Positions 10,416-20,830 of a DNA stretch of 64,000 nucleotides are shown here, one piece after another. The number at the start of each line of letters is the position of its first letter. Positions within the stretch are counted from its first letter, which is position 1. Origin of the DNA: Symsagittifera roscoffensis (Eukaryota; Xenacoelomorpha; Acoela; Convolutidae); assembly GCF_963678635.1 (NCBI RefSeq), contig NC_087071.1, forward strand, positions 27,387,378 to 27,451,377. The letters are read 5' to 3'. The notes under the pieces are model-generated. The model did not search any database and was not told the DNA's origin. It saw only the letters and a list, made by a program, of their open reading frames with translations. Made by a program: the position numbers and the translations under genes.

Positions 10416-12489
10416 AAATATTTATATATATTTTCCCTTTTGGTCCTATCAAATAGGAAACAAAACAAGCTCGAAGTATCATCACAAGATTTTTTTTCTG
10501 GATATTTTAATGATAAAACAGAAAAATTTGTGATAATCACCATTTGGCCGAATTTTTGCTATGAAAAAAAGTGAAAAAAGCCGAAATCAAATTTAATTAA
10601 ATTCAAAAAAAACATTCAGCATGCCAAGTATCCAATTCCGGAAACTATACATCAGTTTGCAATAATTGAAATGAACCCAGATTCAGTTTTGGGAAAGTAT
10701 TGGGGGTCGCAGTCTAGAACCATACTCCAAGAAAACAAATTTCTAGCAGACCTTCCAAAAAATTTCTTAATGGCCTTTTGGCACTGTTTCTCAATGGTTT
10801 TGATACTTTCAAAAATATGACAAATTTATCATACTTTTTCGTTCTCCTTTGATACTGTTGAAGATCCATTTTTGACTGACCGACCTTAAAATTTTTCCAA
10901 ATAGCGCCAATAGGCAAATTTTGAAACTCTTAGATGCTTTGAAAACGATCCTAATTTGAAAGTTTGACATAATTTTGCTAAATTAGAGCAAGTTTGAAGA
11001 AAAAAAATTTTCCACATATATTCGTGACATTCAAGGAAATATTAAATCAATTCAAACGGGAAAAAACTTGATTAATATCGTAATGGGCGGATCCAAGATT
11101 TTTTGAGAGGGGTTGGCGAATTTTCAAAAGAAATTACAGATTTTTGCCGACATTTTTTTTACCTCGACCAATATGATTTTCTGAAATCTGACAAATTTTT
11201 GAAGAAGGGCCAAAAACAGCGTTTTAAAGAATTTTTTCGAAGGTTTTGACCTAAAAAAATAGCATTTTTTCGGAGCCCGCACTCCCTTCAGATTGACACA
11301 AATTAATCGCTTTGCAAATCTCTATTGCTTTGCAAAAAATCAGTCAAAGGTAAAGTAAAAATTTTTTGAAATTTGACCCAGAGATATATGACAATAGATT
11401 TCAGTTATTAAACAACATTTCTTTTAAAAGGACAAGTAAAAAAGTCAAACCTTCTCAATTGAAAAAAAGAAACAGAACAACTATTCCGCCAGTTTCTCCA
11501 AAAGTTGGAGCAAAAAATTTTTGTGTTTCTGAAAAAGCAAAACTTATCACATCTCAGCCTTAACCTACCTATTTTAGCATTTTCGTCTTCTTTAACCACG
11601 TTAGCAGCGTGATATTTTATATTTATGTCTCTGTTTAAATAGAGCTTAAGTTTGACTGTGATTAATTTTCAAATTGAAACAATAAAAAAAATGACGTAAA
11701 TTACGCACTTACTAATGAGGCTTCTTATACTCTTCTCGAACTGTAAAAAAAATCAGAGCTGTTTTTCTATCTCTTCTTGACACTGTGTTCAAAATTATAC
11801 TTGACACTGTTTTCTTGATTTTGTAATCAAAAAAAAATAAAATTTACTTGACACTGTACTTGACACTGTGTTCAAAAAAAACATCTATATATCTATATAA
11901 ATTTTTTGTTTTGTCCTACCAAATAGGACACAAAACAATCTCGAAGGATCATCACATGATTTTTTCGATACTTTAATGATAAAACAGAAAAATCTGTGAT
12001 GATTAGATTTCGGCAGAATTAAAAAAATCTGAATTTAAACTCCATTTAAAAAAACTGAATTTAAACTTCATTTAAAAGAAACTGAATGAACAAAACTGGA
12101 TGCATTCTATTCCGGAAACTAAAACTTCAGTATCCTCGTTCGCAATGATTGAAATTAAACCAGATTCAATTTTAGAAAAGCAATCAAGTACACCGGCAAA
12201 AACTGTACACCAAAATGAAAACCTTCTATGTTTTCTTACCAAATTTTTCCTTAAATTGACTTTTAGCACTGTTTTTTACTATGATTTTGACTAATTTTGC
12301 AAACAAGTTTCATGTTTGTGACAATAGGTTTCAAATTAAGAAATCATTTTGGCAGAATTTAAAAAAAACTGAATTTAAACTCCATTTAAAAAACTGAATT
12401 TTAACTCCATTTAAAAAAAACTGAATGAACAAAACTGGATGCATTCTATTCCGGAAACTAAAACTTCAGTATCCTCGTTCGCAATGATT

Positions 12490-12689
12490 NNNNNNNNNNN
12501 NNNNNNNNNNNNNNNNNNNNNNNNNNNNNNNNNNNNNNNNNNNNNNNNNNNNNNNNNNNNNNNNNNNNNNNNNNNNNNNNNNNNNNNNNNNNNNNNNNNN
12601 NNNNNNNNNNNNNNNNNNNNNNNNNNNNNNNNNNNNNNNNNNNNNNNNNNNNNNNNNNNNNNNNNNNNNNNNNNNNNNNNNNNNNNNNN
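12490..12689. other. Assembly gap, exactly 200 N
   Basis: The round length indicates a placeholder. The bases just before it (about 12345-12489) repeat almost exactly the sequence at 12010-12150, which suggests a collapsed or misjoined tandem copy. True missing length is unknown. Confidence 0.95.
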
Positions 12690-14294
12690 CACTTCTTGGC
12701 ACTGTGTTTAAAATTATACTTGACATTGTAATCTTGATTTTGTAATAAAAAAATTAAAATCTACTAGACACTGTACTTGACACTGTTTTCAAATATATAT
12801 AAGTATATATGTATGTTTCTTTCTGTCCTATCAAACAGGACACAAAACAGTCTCGAAGGGTCTTCACACGATTTTTTAATACTTTAGTGATAAAACAGAA
12901 AGGTCTGTGATAATTACAATTGGGCAGAACCTCCACTTAAAAAAAAATGGATGAACATTTAAGCAAATTCAAAAGCTCATTCAGCATAGCATGCATTCTA
13001 TTCCGGAAACTGAAACTTTAGTATCATCTTTCGCAATAATTGAAGTTAATCCAGGTTCAATTTCGGAAAAGCAATCAAGTACACAGGCAAGGACTATACA
13101 CCAAAATGAAAACATTCTACGTGTTCTTCCAAAGTTTCTCATAAATGGATTTTTGGCCTTGTTTTTTATTATGTTTTTTAATTGATTTTCCGAAAAAAAA
13201 ATTGTTTGTGACAATAGATTTCAGTTTAAAAAGCGTTCTGTCAAAAAAGACCAAAAAAAGTCAAATCTTGTCTGGTGAAAAAAAATTACCGAACAATTAT
13301 TCCCTCAGTTACTCCAAAAGTCGGAGCAAAAATCTTTCATAATTTCAAAAAGGGAAAAATTATCAAATCTGAGCCCTGCGTACCCCTTTTAGCAAGTTTG
13401 GCTTCTTTAACTATTTTAGTGACGTGTTACTTCCTTTTAATGTCTCTGTTTAAATAGAGCTTAAGTTTGCCTGTGAGTAATTTTCAAGTCAAAACAATAA
13501 AACCAATACTGTAAATTGCGTACTTACTAATCGGGGTTCTTATAGCCTTCTCGATTTGTGAAAAAATCGGGGTTGTTTTTCTATCACTTCTTGACAGTTT
13601 GTTCAAAATTATACTTGACACTGTAATCTTGATTTTGTAATAAAAAAAATTAAAATGTAATTGACACTGTACTTGACACTGTTTTCAAATATATATAAGT
13701 CTATATGTATGTTCCTTTTTGTCCTATCAAACAGGACACAAAATAGTCTTGAAGGGTCTTCACACGATTTTTTCAATATTTTAGTGATAAAACAGAAAGG
13801 TCTGTGATAATTACAATTTGGCAGAACCTCCACTTAAAAAAAACTGGATGAACATTTTAACAAATTCAAAAGCTCATTCAGCATACCAAGCATTCTATTC
13901 CGGAAACTGAAACTTTAGTATCATTTTTCGCAATAATTGAAGTTAATCCAGGTTCAATTTCGGAAAAGCAACCATGCACACAGGTAAAGACTTTACACCA
14001 AAAAAAATTCTATTAATCCTTCCAAAGTTTTTCATAAATGGACTTTTGTCACTGTTTTTTAGTATGGTTTTGACAGATTTTCCAAGAAAATTTAATGTTT
14101 GGGAAATTAGATTTCAGTTTAAAAAACATCTCGTCAAAAATATAAAAAACGTCAAATCTTGTCGAGTGAAAAAAAATATACCGAACAATTTTTTCGTCAG
14201 TTTTTCCAAAGGTCGGAGCAAAAAACTTTCATGATACTTAAAAAGCAAAAGTTATCACAACTGAGCCCTACGCAGTGTGTTCTGTAATCTTGTA

Positions 14295-14441
14295 TACGTT
14301 TTCCAAATTCAATCTTATATCTTCATTCCATAGGTAGCAGCAAAAACGTGAAAAAACGTGAAAAAAAACGTTATAAAATCAATTACGAGCAAAAGTAGCC
14401 TGTTACTGGGCATATATCACAAAGTGCTCCAAACATAGTCT
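14295..14441 (+). repeat. 147-bp direct repeat, left copy
   Basis: Near-identical to 20694-20830. Shared blocks include TCAATCTTATATCTTCATTC, CATAGGTAGCAGCAAA, AAATCAATTACGAGCAAAAG, TAGCCTGTTACTGGG and CATAGTCTGT. It starts where the tandem array stops. An internal GTGAAAAAAC duplication distinguishes it from the right copy. Confidence 0.8.
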
Positions 14442-14730
14442 GTTTCGGTAAACGTAGATAGTGTTGTATCGAATGAAACGTCAATTGGGTTGTTTACTAA
14501 ATTTGGTTCACCGTGAGGGTATTTGTTAGTCACCCAATATGGAGGGCATTCTGTGGTTGTTGGGTTATTAAAAGGATTTTCTCTAATTTGTTCCTAAATG
14601 TGGGGGTTGAACCTGTGTAATCGGAAGGAATAATTGAAATGCTTTGTTTTGAAGCAGTTGGAGGTGTATCTGGTAGTGTGCCACTAGAAAGGTCTAAGGG
14701 ACTTGATGTTGGTGATTGAGGTATTTTAAA
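14442..14730 (-). pseudogene. Ser/Pro-rich start of the downstream ORF in element B (remnant)
   Basis: After the stop at 14731, the same minus-strand region encodes SSPLDLSSGT followed by Thr/Pro/Ser-rich sequence before stops appear. Element A has SSPLDLSSST in the equivalent place (about 45650-45690). Element C carries a long Ser/Pro-rich N-terminus there. This is the basis for treating the ORF at 916-2723 as a family component. Confidence 0.4.
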
Positions 14731-15144
14731 TTAAAATCTGGGAGTTTGAAAATTTCTATTTCGTCTTGGATGTATAATTTGTCTATTTATTTCGAGTGTG
14801 TTTTGATTTTGACTTATGTGTCTTACTCTGTTAAAATCTATTTGTAGATGTGGGTATATGTTATATGTTGGTTCGTATTGCGGTTCGCTTAATGGTGCTT
14901 GGCGGATAACTGGTTCTAATGGTTCAGATAACCGTGCGTGTCTTTCTTCAAAATTATATGGATTTTCTTGAAAAGAAATGCGTGTAGTTGATTGAGGATT
15001 TTGGGTACTTGTGGGTGTTGCTGGATTTTCTAGGGATGTTGCTGGTAAGGACTGGTGTGGGGGTTGTTGATTAGCAATTTTGAAAAAATTTTGGGAGTGG
15101 AACTTTTTATGATGAAAATTTATGTTTATTCCAATATTCTTCAA
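14731..15144 (-). pseudogene. Env-like tail protein of element B
   Basis: An ORF of about 137 residues, Pro/Gln/Asn-rich at its N-terminal half, then PLSEPQYEPTYNIYPHLQ, DFNR and a basic end HPRRNRNFQ. Element A encodes PLSESQYKLIYNFYPSLQ and HPRRTRSF in the same order, so this is a family protein rather than a chance ORF. It overlaps the small membrane ORF upstream by 38 bases in another frame, so the two may be one protein split by a frameshift. It would be a cytoplasmic tail if fused to a membrane segment. Function is inferred from position only. Confidence 0.5.
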
Positions 15145-15295
15145 TAAAAAAAATCAAGAGAATGGTAGCTAATGCGAATGTGATGATTGCCTTTTTTATA
15201 CTTTTACATTTTGCAAGAATTAGTGATGTTAAAAATGTGACAAAAAATACAAATAATAGAAAAACATCTGTTCTACTAAAGAGATTGCGAAACAT
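15107..15295 (-). pseudogene. Small membrane ORF of element B
   Basis: 62 residues starting MFRNLFSRTDVFLLFVFF, with two hydrophobic spans separated by a Lys/Cys loop and ending near EEYWNKHKF. Element A encodes MLRQLFNKEDIFLFLVFF and, in another frame, KKAINTFALA and FIEEYHKQHK at 43969-44130, and again at about 45133. Conservation between A and B at the protein level supports a real coding region, probably the membrane anchor of an env-like product. Confidence 0.55.
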
Positions 15296-15439
15296 TAAAG
15301 TAGTTATTAAATTATCTTAACTGAGGAGGTTTTCAAGGATTGTGGAACGGGATATATATACATCGAAGAGTGAATAAAAATTTTAAAAAAGATTGCAAAA
15401 GATTATGAGAAGGATGAATAGGGTTTCTATGATATCAGT

Positions 15440-16151
15440 TTAAAAATTTATAAAAAAATTTAAGAAGGTTTGAAAATTTTGCGAAAAAATTTGAAAAAAT
15501 TTGTTTAAATTTTGTGACTGTTGTTGAAAGAAGCATTTAAGAAATGATTTGGTTTCTCGAATTTTTTTCAATTTTGGGGGGCTAAATTCGAGTGCGGTTG
15601 GATTATTTATTGGTTTTTGACAAGTGGGTTGGATTTCGTCAAGTGTTGTTGAGGGGTTATTTTGAGGTGTCGCGGAGATCTTCTTAGTTTTGTTTTTCTT
15701 TACGGAATAATCGGGGGTGTCCAAAAAAATATTCGTACTTTAGGCCAAATGATCTTATGCTTTTTGTTCTTTAGGCTAATTTAATAATTTTGCTTGGAGG
15801 GTTTTTGAGTGCTAAGTTGCGAAAATATTGTTGATCTTTGTTCTGCTTGATAGGGGAGGGTTGTAATATTGAGATTATATTTGTTTCAGTTGTCATTTTG
15901 TTGCGGTTTGCTTATTTTTGAACTGGATGTCTTGAAATTATAGTTATAGTTATGTTTAGAGATGAATATCTGTCGGCTAAAGAAGTCGTGTCGCTATAAA
16001 TAAAGTGATTATTCGGGATGATTTCTATTGGCTGATTTTGAACTAGTTCTAATCGAATGTTTTTCAGCATGTTATTTTGAAAATGTGTTTTGTCGAAAAA
16101 TTTAAAAGAAGATGATAGAAAAAGAAATTGAAAGTTATTTTTTAAATTCAA
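15440..16151 (-). pseudogene. Env-region fragments of element B
   Basis: Two open stretches (15912-16151, 79 residues, and 15440-15724, 94 residues) separated by stops. The second is Lys/Asn/Gln-rich with a Phe-rich end (FFQQQSQNLNKFFQIF). They lie between integrase and the small membrane ORF, where env sits in errantivirus-like gypsy elements. No envelope motif is recognisable and large parts seem deleted. Confidence 0.35.
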
Positions 16152-16322
16152 CTTTCTTCAATATTGTTGATTGTGGAAAGAAGGTTTTTATAGTTTTTCC
16201 GTGGCTGACTTCTAAGTCGTGATAATTCTCTTTGTTCAGAGTTTTCTTTTTGATCTTGTGGTAGGTTTTTTTTGTCATTTTTCAATTTTTTCTATCTTTT
16301 TGAGATGTTTGTTTTTTTTTGT

Positions 16323-16724
16323 TTAGGGGATGTGTGAAACTTCTTTTTGTTGATCTGTTTTTGAACTTTTGTATTCATCAGTGTGGTGATTCAATTCAGT
16401 TCCTGAATTGTTTTGAACAATTTTTAAACCTGTGAAAGAATATAATTGTGTTAATTCACGGAGTGCATTTTCTTTTGGGTAATAGGGTAATAGGTTGTTT
16501 CGATGTTGAATAATTTGTTTTTTATTTGTGTCATTTAATTTGTATGTGACTTCAGTGGGTTTCTCAATTATTTGGTATGGTCCTTTTTGGAGTGGTTGGA
16601 GTTTTTTAGAAATTCGTTTTTGTGTCGTAAAATTGAGAATTAAAACAAATGTTCCTATTTTTAAATCTGTTGCTGGTGCAAGCGTGAATTGATTTGGTAT
16701 TTTTTTGTTTTGTCTTTGTAGCAA
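16323..16724 (-). pseudogene. Integrase C-terminal GPY/F domain, element B
   Basis: An ORF of about 133 residues. Around residues 22-70 it has the gypsy integrase C-terminal pattern: KIGTFVLILNF, then KLQPLQKGPYQII with the GPY core, then QHRNNLLPYY. The GPY/F domain is known from Ty3/gypsy integrases and binds DNA or RNA during integration. The rest of the ORF (after about residue 80) is polar and probably a spacer before env. Confidence 0.75.
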
Positions 16725-17342
16725 TTTTTTTGTTATTTTTCGATAAGTTTCATTGTGTTTTTTTATCTTTATTTAAAATCCATTCTCTGTGTGTACCGGA
16801 AGCTAAGTTTAAAATTTGTGGATGATGAAAGTGGTCTTCATAATGGGTATGTAGTGGTAAATTTTAACAAATTGAATCTTTGTTTGGTTGACAATAACCT
16901 TGTGCCCTTTTATGGGCGTTTGCTGTAAACATTATTGGTTTACCTTGTTTTTGGTTAAATACCATTTCATATGGTGAAATTCCTAGTGTTGTTGTGATTT
17001 TTGAATTATATGATAGTGGAAACACTATTACATCTGTTCACCATTCAGTATATCGGGTATCATTTCCATTAATGATACATCTGAGGTTTTTTTGTAATGA
17101 ACGGTTCATACCTTCGGCTAATCCATTTGTCCAAGGTGCATGAGATGTTTAAAACTATATAAGTGGATTAATGTGATGATATCCTTATTAACAAATTCAG
17201 TGCCATTGTCCTTGACTAGGAGTTCGGGTAATCCGAAACTAGCTAACCAGTGTTTGTAGAGTGTTGTATATGCATAATAACAATTACAAAAGGGTACTGG
17301 GTTAAGTGCTACAAAATGTGTGAATGTATCAACAATTACCAT
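16725..17342 (-). pseudogene. Integrase catalytic core, element B (frameshifted)
   Basis: The 17118-17342 piece holds VDTFTHFVALNPV (first Asp of the DDE triad) and LVKDNGTEFVN (second Asp), spaced as in retroviral-type integrases. Further down, fragments such as NRSLQKNLRCIING, TTLGISPYEMVFNQKQGKP and NKDKK continue the core in other frames through several shifts and stops. The third catalytic residue (Glu) falls in the broken part and cannot be confirmed. Confidence 0.7.
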
Positions 17343-17425
17343 TATATATGAGTTTCCTTCTGAGGATGGTGAAATTGGTCCTTTCGTGTCAAATGATATT
17401 CTGTGGTTAAAATAAAGACTGTATT

Positions 17426-17629
17426 TTAATCTTGTTTTTCTGCGATTTGTTTTTGATTTGGATAGGGTTTATTTAATTGGCATATTATAAAATCGTGGCA
17501 TAATACTTTGATCCAAATTGGTGCATTGGGGAAATAAAATTTTTTTACAAAATTAGAATACGTTTTTTCTGATCCGGAATGTCCTTCTGTATTTAAGGTG
17601 TGTGAAGTATTGAATGCTATCAATATCAT
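17426..17629 (-). pseudogene. Integrase HHCC zinc-binding N-terminus, element B
   Basis: 67-residue ORF with SHTLNTEGHSGSEKTYSNF, then LCHDFIICQ. The His...His...Cys-x4-Cys spacing is close to the HHCC finger of gypsy integrases (usually Cys-x2-Cys, so the second Cys pair is imperfect). It lies directly before the catalytic core piece. Confidence 0.6.
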
Positions 17630-18233
17630 AATTAAAGGTAGACATGGTTTTTTTAAATCAGGTGTTTGATATTCTAAATGTCTGTGTTTTCATTTATAGT
17701 GGTGTGTTTGAATTTTCTGAAGTATCTAAGGAGTGTTTTGTTTCCTAAGGTTGTGGTATCAGCTTTTGTTGGTTTAGTTTTATATTTGTGCCATTATTTA
17801 AGATGTCTGATGACGGGATCAAGGTTTTGATATTTCTGTAATTTTTCTTGTGTGATTTTTTCTGTTGTTGGTAGGAAAATGTTTTCTATTTCGAGTTTTG
17901 ATAGGGGTATGGTGTCAAGTGGGTCAAGTAGGTTAAAAACTTGTTTTATCGTGTGTTTTGAATCGTTTGGTAACGGTCCTAATAAATTTATTGGTTCTGT
18001 TATGTTTTCTTTTTCTATTAAAGGAAATGGGTCTTTTTTATGTGGTTGTTGTTTAATTCTTTTTTGTTGAGTTTTATTTTTGATCCAATGTGAATATGAT
18101 ATCTGCTTGAATGTAGATGTGCCTAATAAATCAACTTCACAATGGTTGTTTTGACAATCTAAATAGATTGGACAATGTTGAAGAGGGTTTATTTGTGATA
18201 GTTCTATGTCAGTTTTTTCTGCGTATTTGCATT
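17630..18233 (-). pseudogene. RNase H-integrase linker, element B
   Basis: In minus-strand frame pieces this encodes LDPLDTIPLSKLEIENI, KITQEKLQKYQNLDPVIR and NKTLLRYFRKF, typical of the spacer between RNase H and the HHCC finger in gypsy Pol. Stops interrupt it. A plus-strand ORF over the same bases is a shadow. Confidence 0.5.
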
Positions 18234-18790
18234 CTAATCGTGGTGAAGTTTCATCTTTAGCGAGATAGAATTTTTTATATTTTGTGGTATTTCAACTGTT
18301 GTTTTTCTTGTTATTAGTCCAGGTGGTGTATTTCTACAAAGAGTGTCAGGTAGTGCAAGTTTTTTTTCTGCTGTCCATACTACGTGTAGGTTTGGAAATT
18401 TCATTAAAAGTAGTTGAAATTTATAAACTCTATGGTTTGGATTTGATTTTAGTGTAAAAAGAAATATGATAGGTTTATGGTCTGTAAATAAAATTGGAGG
18501 ATGTTTGGGTCCAAGTATCAAAAATTCATATTCTGTTAAAGTATATATAATAGCTGTGCATTCTCTCAAAAGAGTAGAGAGTCGTAATTCAGTTTGTGTA
18601 AATAGGCGAGAGTTTGCTGATATAAGATTCATTTTATTTGTGCTATTGTGGGATTGTAATAATGCTGCTCCGATGCCAAAAATTGAAGCATCGCACCTTG
18701 CATAAAATGGTTGATTAGGATCTGGGATTGTGTTTGAAATTTGTTCAGTGAGAAGTTTTTTGATTTCTTCAAATCGTGTTTGATGTTCTG
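18234..18790 (-). pseudogene. RNase H domain, element B
   Basis: An upstream frame gives FYARCDASIFGIGAALLQ with the first catalytic Asp, followed in the same frame by SANSRLFTQTELRLS, LRECTAIIYTL (catalytic Glu) and ILFTDHKPI (catalytic Asp), then VVWTAEKKLALPDTLCRN, the normal RNase H end. The order matches gypsy RNase H. Plus-strand element A has close counterparts (ILFTDHKTL, IVWTAEKNLSLSDMLYRN) at 43096-43400. Confidence 0.8.
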
Positions 18791-18820
18791 TTGTCCATTA
18801 ATTTGTTGTCTAAGAATGTT

Positions 18821-19114
18821 TTAGAATGGTCTTAAGTACAATTGCGTTTTAAATACGTATTTACTTAAGAAACTTAACATTCCCAGAAAATCTCGGATTT
18901 TCTTTTTATTTGTTGGTGGTTCGAGGTTTTGAATTGCATCAATTCGTGATTTCAGTGGGGTTATAGTGTCTTTTTCTATGATGTTTCCAAGAAATTTTAC
19001 GCGTGTTAAGAAAAAGTGTGATTTATCTGGGGCTGCTTTCATGTTTTCGTTCTGTAAAAGTTGATGATATTTTTCTAGAACTATGAACATTTTATCTTTT
19101 GTTTGTGATTGCAT
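18821..19114 (-). pseudogene. Reverse transcriptase C-terminal part, element B
   Basis: 97 residues matching the RT thumb/connection of Ty3/gypsy Pol: KYHQLLQNENMKAAPDKSHF, FLTRVKFLGNIIEKD, KIRDFLGMLSFLSKYV. The N-terminal residues correspond to the segment immediately after the Y-x-D-D box, which is missing. The truncation point coincides with a 67-bp tandem duplication. Confidence 0.8.
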
Positions 19115-19207
19115 GAAGACATATGTGATTGCATTTTTACATTTTTACTATGAACATTTTATCTTTTGTTTGTGATTGCATGAAGACATATGTGATTGCA
19201 TTTTTAC
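19082..19207. repeat. 67-bp tandem duplication at the broken end of element B
   Basis: TATGAACATTTTATC through GTGATTGCATTTTTAC occurs at 19082-19140 and again at 19149-19207 with no visible mismatches, a recent duplication at the truncation point. Confidence 0.85.
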
Positions 19208-19360
19208 TAGGTATGAGAAGTTGAAAAATTTTACTCATGAAGGCTGGGAAAGCGAGATTTACGGTGAGATCAAATTGTTGGTAGTAAATGAGATAGAAAA
19301 TGTTGATGACACACAAAAAAGATTTAATTTAGAAAATTTTATTTCAAGACGTAATTATAT

Positions 19361-19490
19361 ATAATACTGGAATCCGCAAAAAATGCGGATTCAGCATACA
19401 ATTTGTCGGTTATGCTTACAATTTGCGGATTTCTTTTATAATCGCGGATTTTGCAACAGCTCAAGTTTACTATGCCTATGCCAATCCTAT
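19361..19490 (+). mobile_element. Fragment of GGATTCC-repeat MITE
   Basis: Contains CTGGAATCCGCAAAAAATGC, GGATTTCTTTTATAATCGC and CAACAGCTCAAGTTTACTA, matching internal sequence of the complete copy at 33954-34595 (for example CAGGACAGCTTAAATTTACT). Neither terminal inverted repeat is present. Confidence 0.55.
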
Positions 19491-20693
19491 TTCGAACAAT
19501 GATAATCAATTTTGTTATAATTGTAGTATAAGTAATTTTAAAACTAAGAAAAGTCTATTCTAGTCCATCAAAAACTGAAATTTTAAACTAAATTTTCATA
19601 TCAAAGTAACCTCAAATATCGAACAATTTATAACCAATTTATAATCAATCATTACTCAATCTGATTTCGGAATGAATAAAATTGAAAACAGATGATTTTT
19701 TAAATATAAATTGCATTTTTCATTGAAAATAAAACATCATATTGATAGGTTCCAATTAATTTTAATCGATTGTAACACTTTTAGACAATTGTTCCAGCGA
19801 CCTTTTATCAACTTTGCATTGAAATTGAGTTGTTTGGACTTTGACTTATGTGACATTTTGGTAGACAATTTTAGCAGTTTTTAAATCATTCCAAACACAC
19901 GCTTTTCTGGTTAATTATTCTTGATAATGCTGTTCTTAAGTTTTTTTTGCCCAAAAATGAGAAAAATTGTTTTAGGTTGGAAACCAAACTGAATAGGTTA
20001 TTTTGAGCAAACTGCAGAAGATAATCAAGTAAAGTCACGGGACACAAAAATTACACGTTTTGATTAGTATAAGCAAATTTATTCTTCATTTTTTTTTCGT
20101 TTCCTCTGGAATTAATTAATTTATAGGGTTCAAATTTTGAGACAAGATGAAATCATGTTCATTGATGAAATCACGTTGCTCTTGTTCAGACTTGTTCAGA
20201 GTTGTTCTTGTTGTAGAATCATCCTCGCAAGCAACATAAACAAATCAAGTTTTTGGGCTCAAATTAGATCCTCGAGAACCTTATGAGTTTTCCCTAGGTG
20301 TTAAGCCGCAGAAAAATGACAGGAAAATGACTTGAAAGAGTTACACGGCCTGGTATCATAAGCTTTGTTTTATATTATGTCCACTCTTCTGATACAAGCG
20401 CCCAAGACTGTGTTTGTCTCTTTTGTCAAAATAAGTACAAAATTTTTTGACGCCGGAGCAAGTAACTGATTAAATTGTCTGTTGTATTTTCCCGGCCAAA
20501 AGGTTAGTTCCACGTATTAAATTTTCCAAGGAAATAATTTGAGGCTAAAACCTCAAAACTCTTGTTCTGCTTGCGAGAATGATTAAACACCTAGAACACT
20601 TTTGAAACATATTTTGGTGAGATGACTATGAAACCTCTTCAAAACAATTTTATCAAATTTTGATCCGGGTAAATCTTTTCAACCAGTTTTTAG
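19491..20693. other. Intergenic stretch, nothing recognised
   Basis: AT-rich, no credible ORF. A GTTGCTCTTGTTCAGACTTG / GTTCAGAGTTGTTCTTG stutter lies near 20175-20210. Confidence 0.4.
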
Positions 20694-20830
20694 TACGTTT
20701 TCGAAATTCAATCTTATATCTTCATTCCATAGGTAGCAGCAAAGACGTGAAAAAAACGTTATAAAATCAATTACGAGCAAAAGTAGCCTGTTACTGGGTA
20801 TATATCACAGAGTGTTCCAATCATAGTCTG
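20694..20830 (+). repeat. 147-bp direct repeat, right copy
   Basis: Partner of 14295-14441 in the same orientation, about 6.4 kb apart, with element B between them. A few substitutions and one small deletion separate the copies. Confidence 0.8.

Larger units (their letters stand above)
8335..14285. repeat. Six-copy tandem array of a 0.9-1.6 kb noncoding unit
   Basis: Units start at about 8335, 9910, 11330, 12290, 13175 and 14063. Each start is marked by GACAATAGATTTCAG-type sequence. In order, each unit then has AAAAGTCAAATCTTGTC-type, CCAAAAGTTGGAGCAAAAA, CCATTTTAGCGGCGTG, TTTAAATAGAGCTTAAGTTTG, CGCACTTACTAATGAGG, a CTTGACACTGT minisatellite and ATTCCGGAAACT. Copies 1-2 are longer (about 1.4-1.6 kb) because they include a MITE-derived block. 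Copies 3-5 are about 0.9 kb and the last is cut at about 14285. Divergence grows toward copy 1, suggesting the array expanded at its right end. No conserved protein frame runs through all copies. Confidence 0.75.
14442..19140 (-). mobile_element. Element B: Ty3/gypsy retroelement, 5'-truncated, minus strand
   Basis: Reading on the minus strand from 19140 down, the order is end of reverse transcriptase, RNase H, linker, HHCC zinc finger, integrase core, GPY/F domain, then env-like ORFs and a Ser/Pro-rich segment. This Ty3/gypsy order is seen directly. Gag, protease and most of RT are absent: the RT frame breaks off just past the place where the catalytic Y-x-D-D box is expected. Several frameshifts and stops are present, so it is dead. 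No LTR was identified at either end. Element A shares its RNase H and env-tail sequences. Confidence 0.85.

Noticed and set aside
12100-13185. Repeated ORF starting MHSIPETKTSVSSFA in array units
   Set aside because: Similar peptides appear in two units only because the DNA is nearly identical. Earlier copies have stops and shifts, so no protein constraint is shown.
19176-19364. 62-residue plus-strand ORF next to element B
   Set aside because: Starts inside the 67-bp duplication and shows no recognisable domain or splice context.
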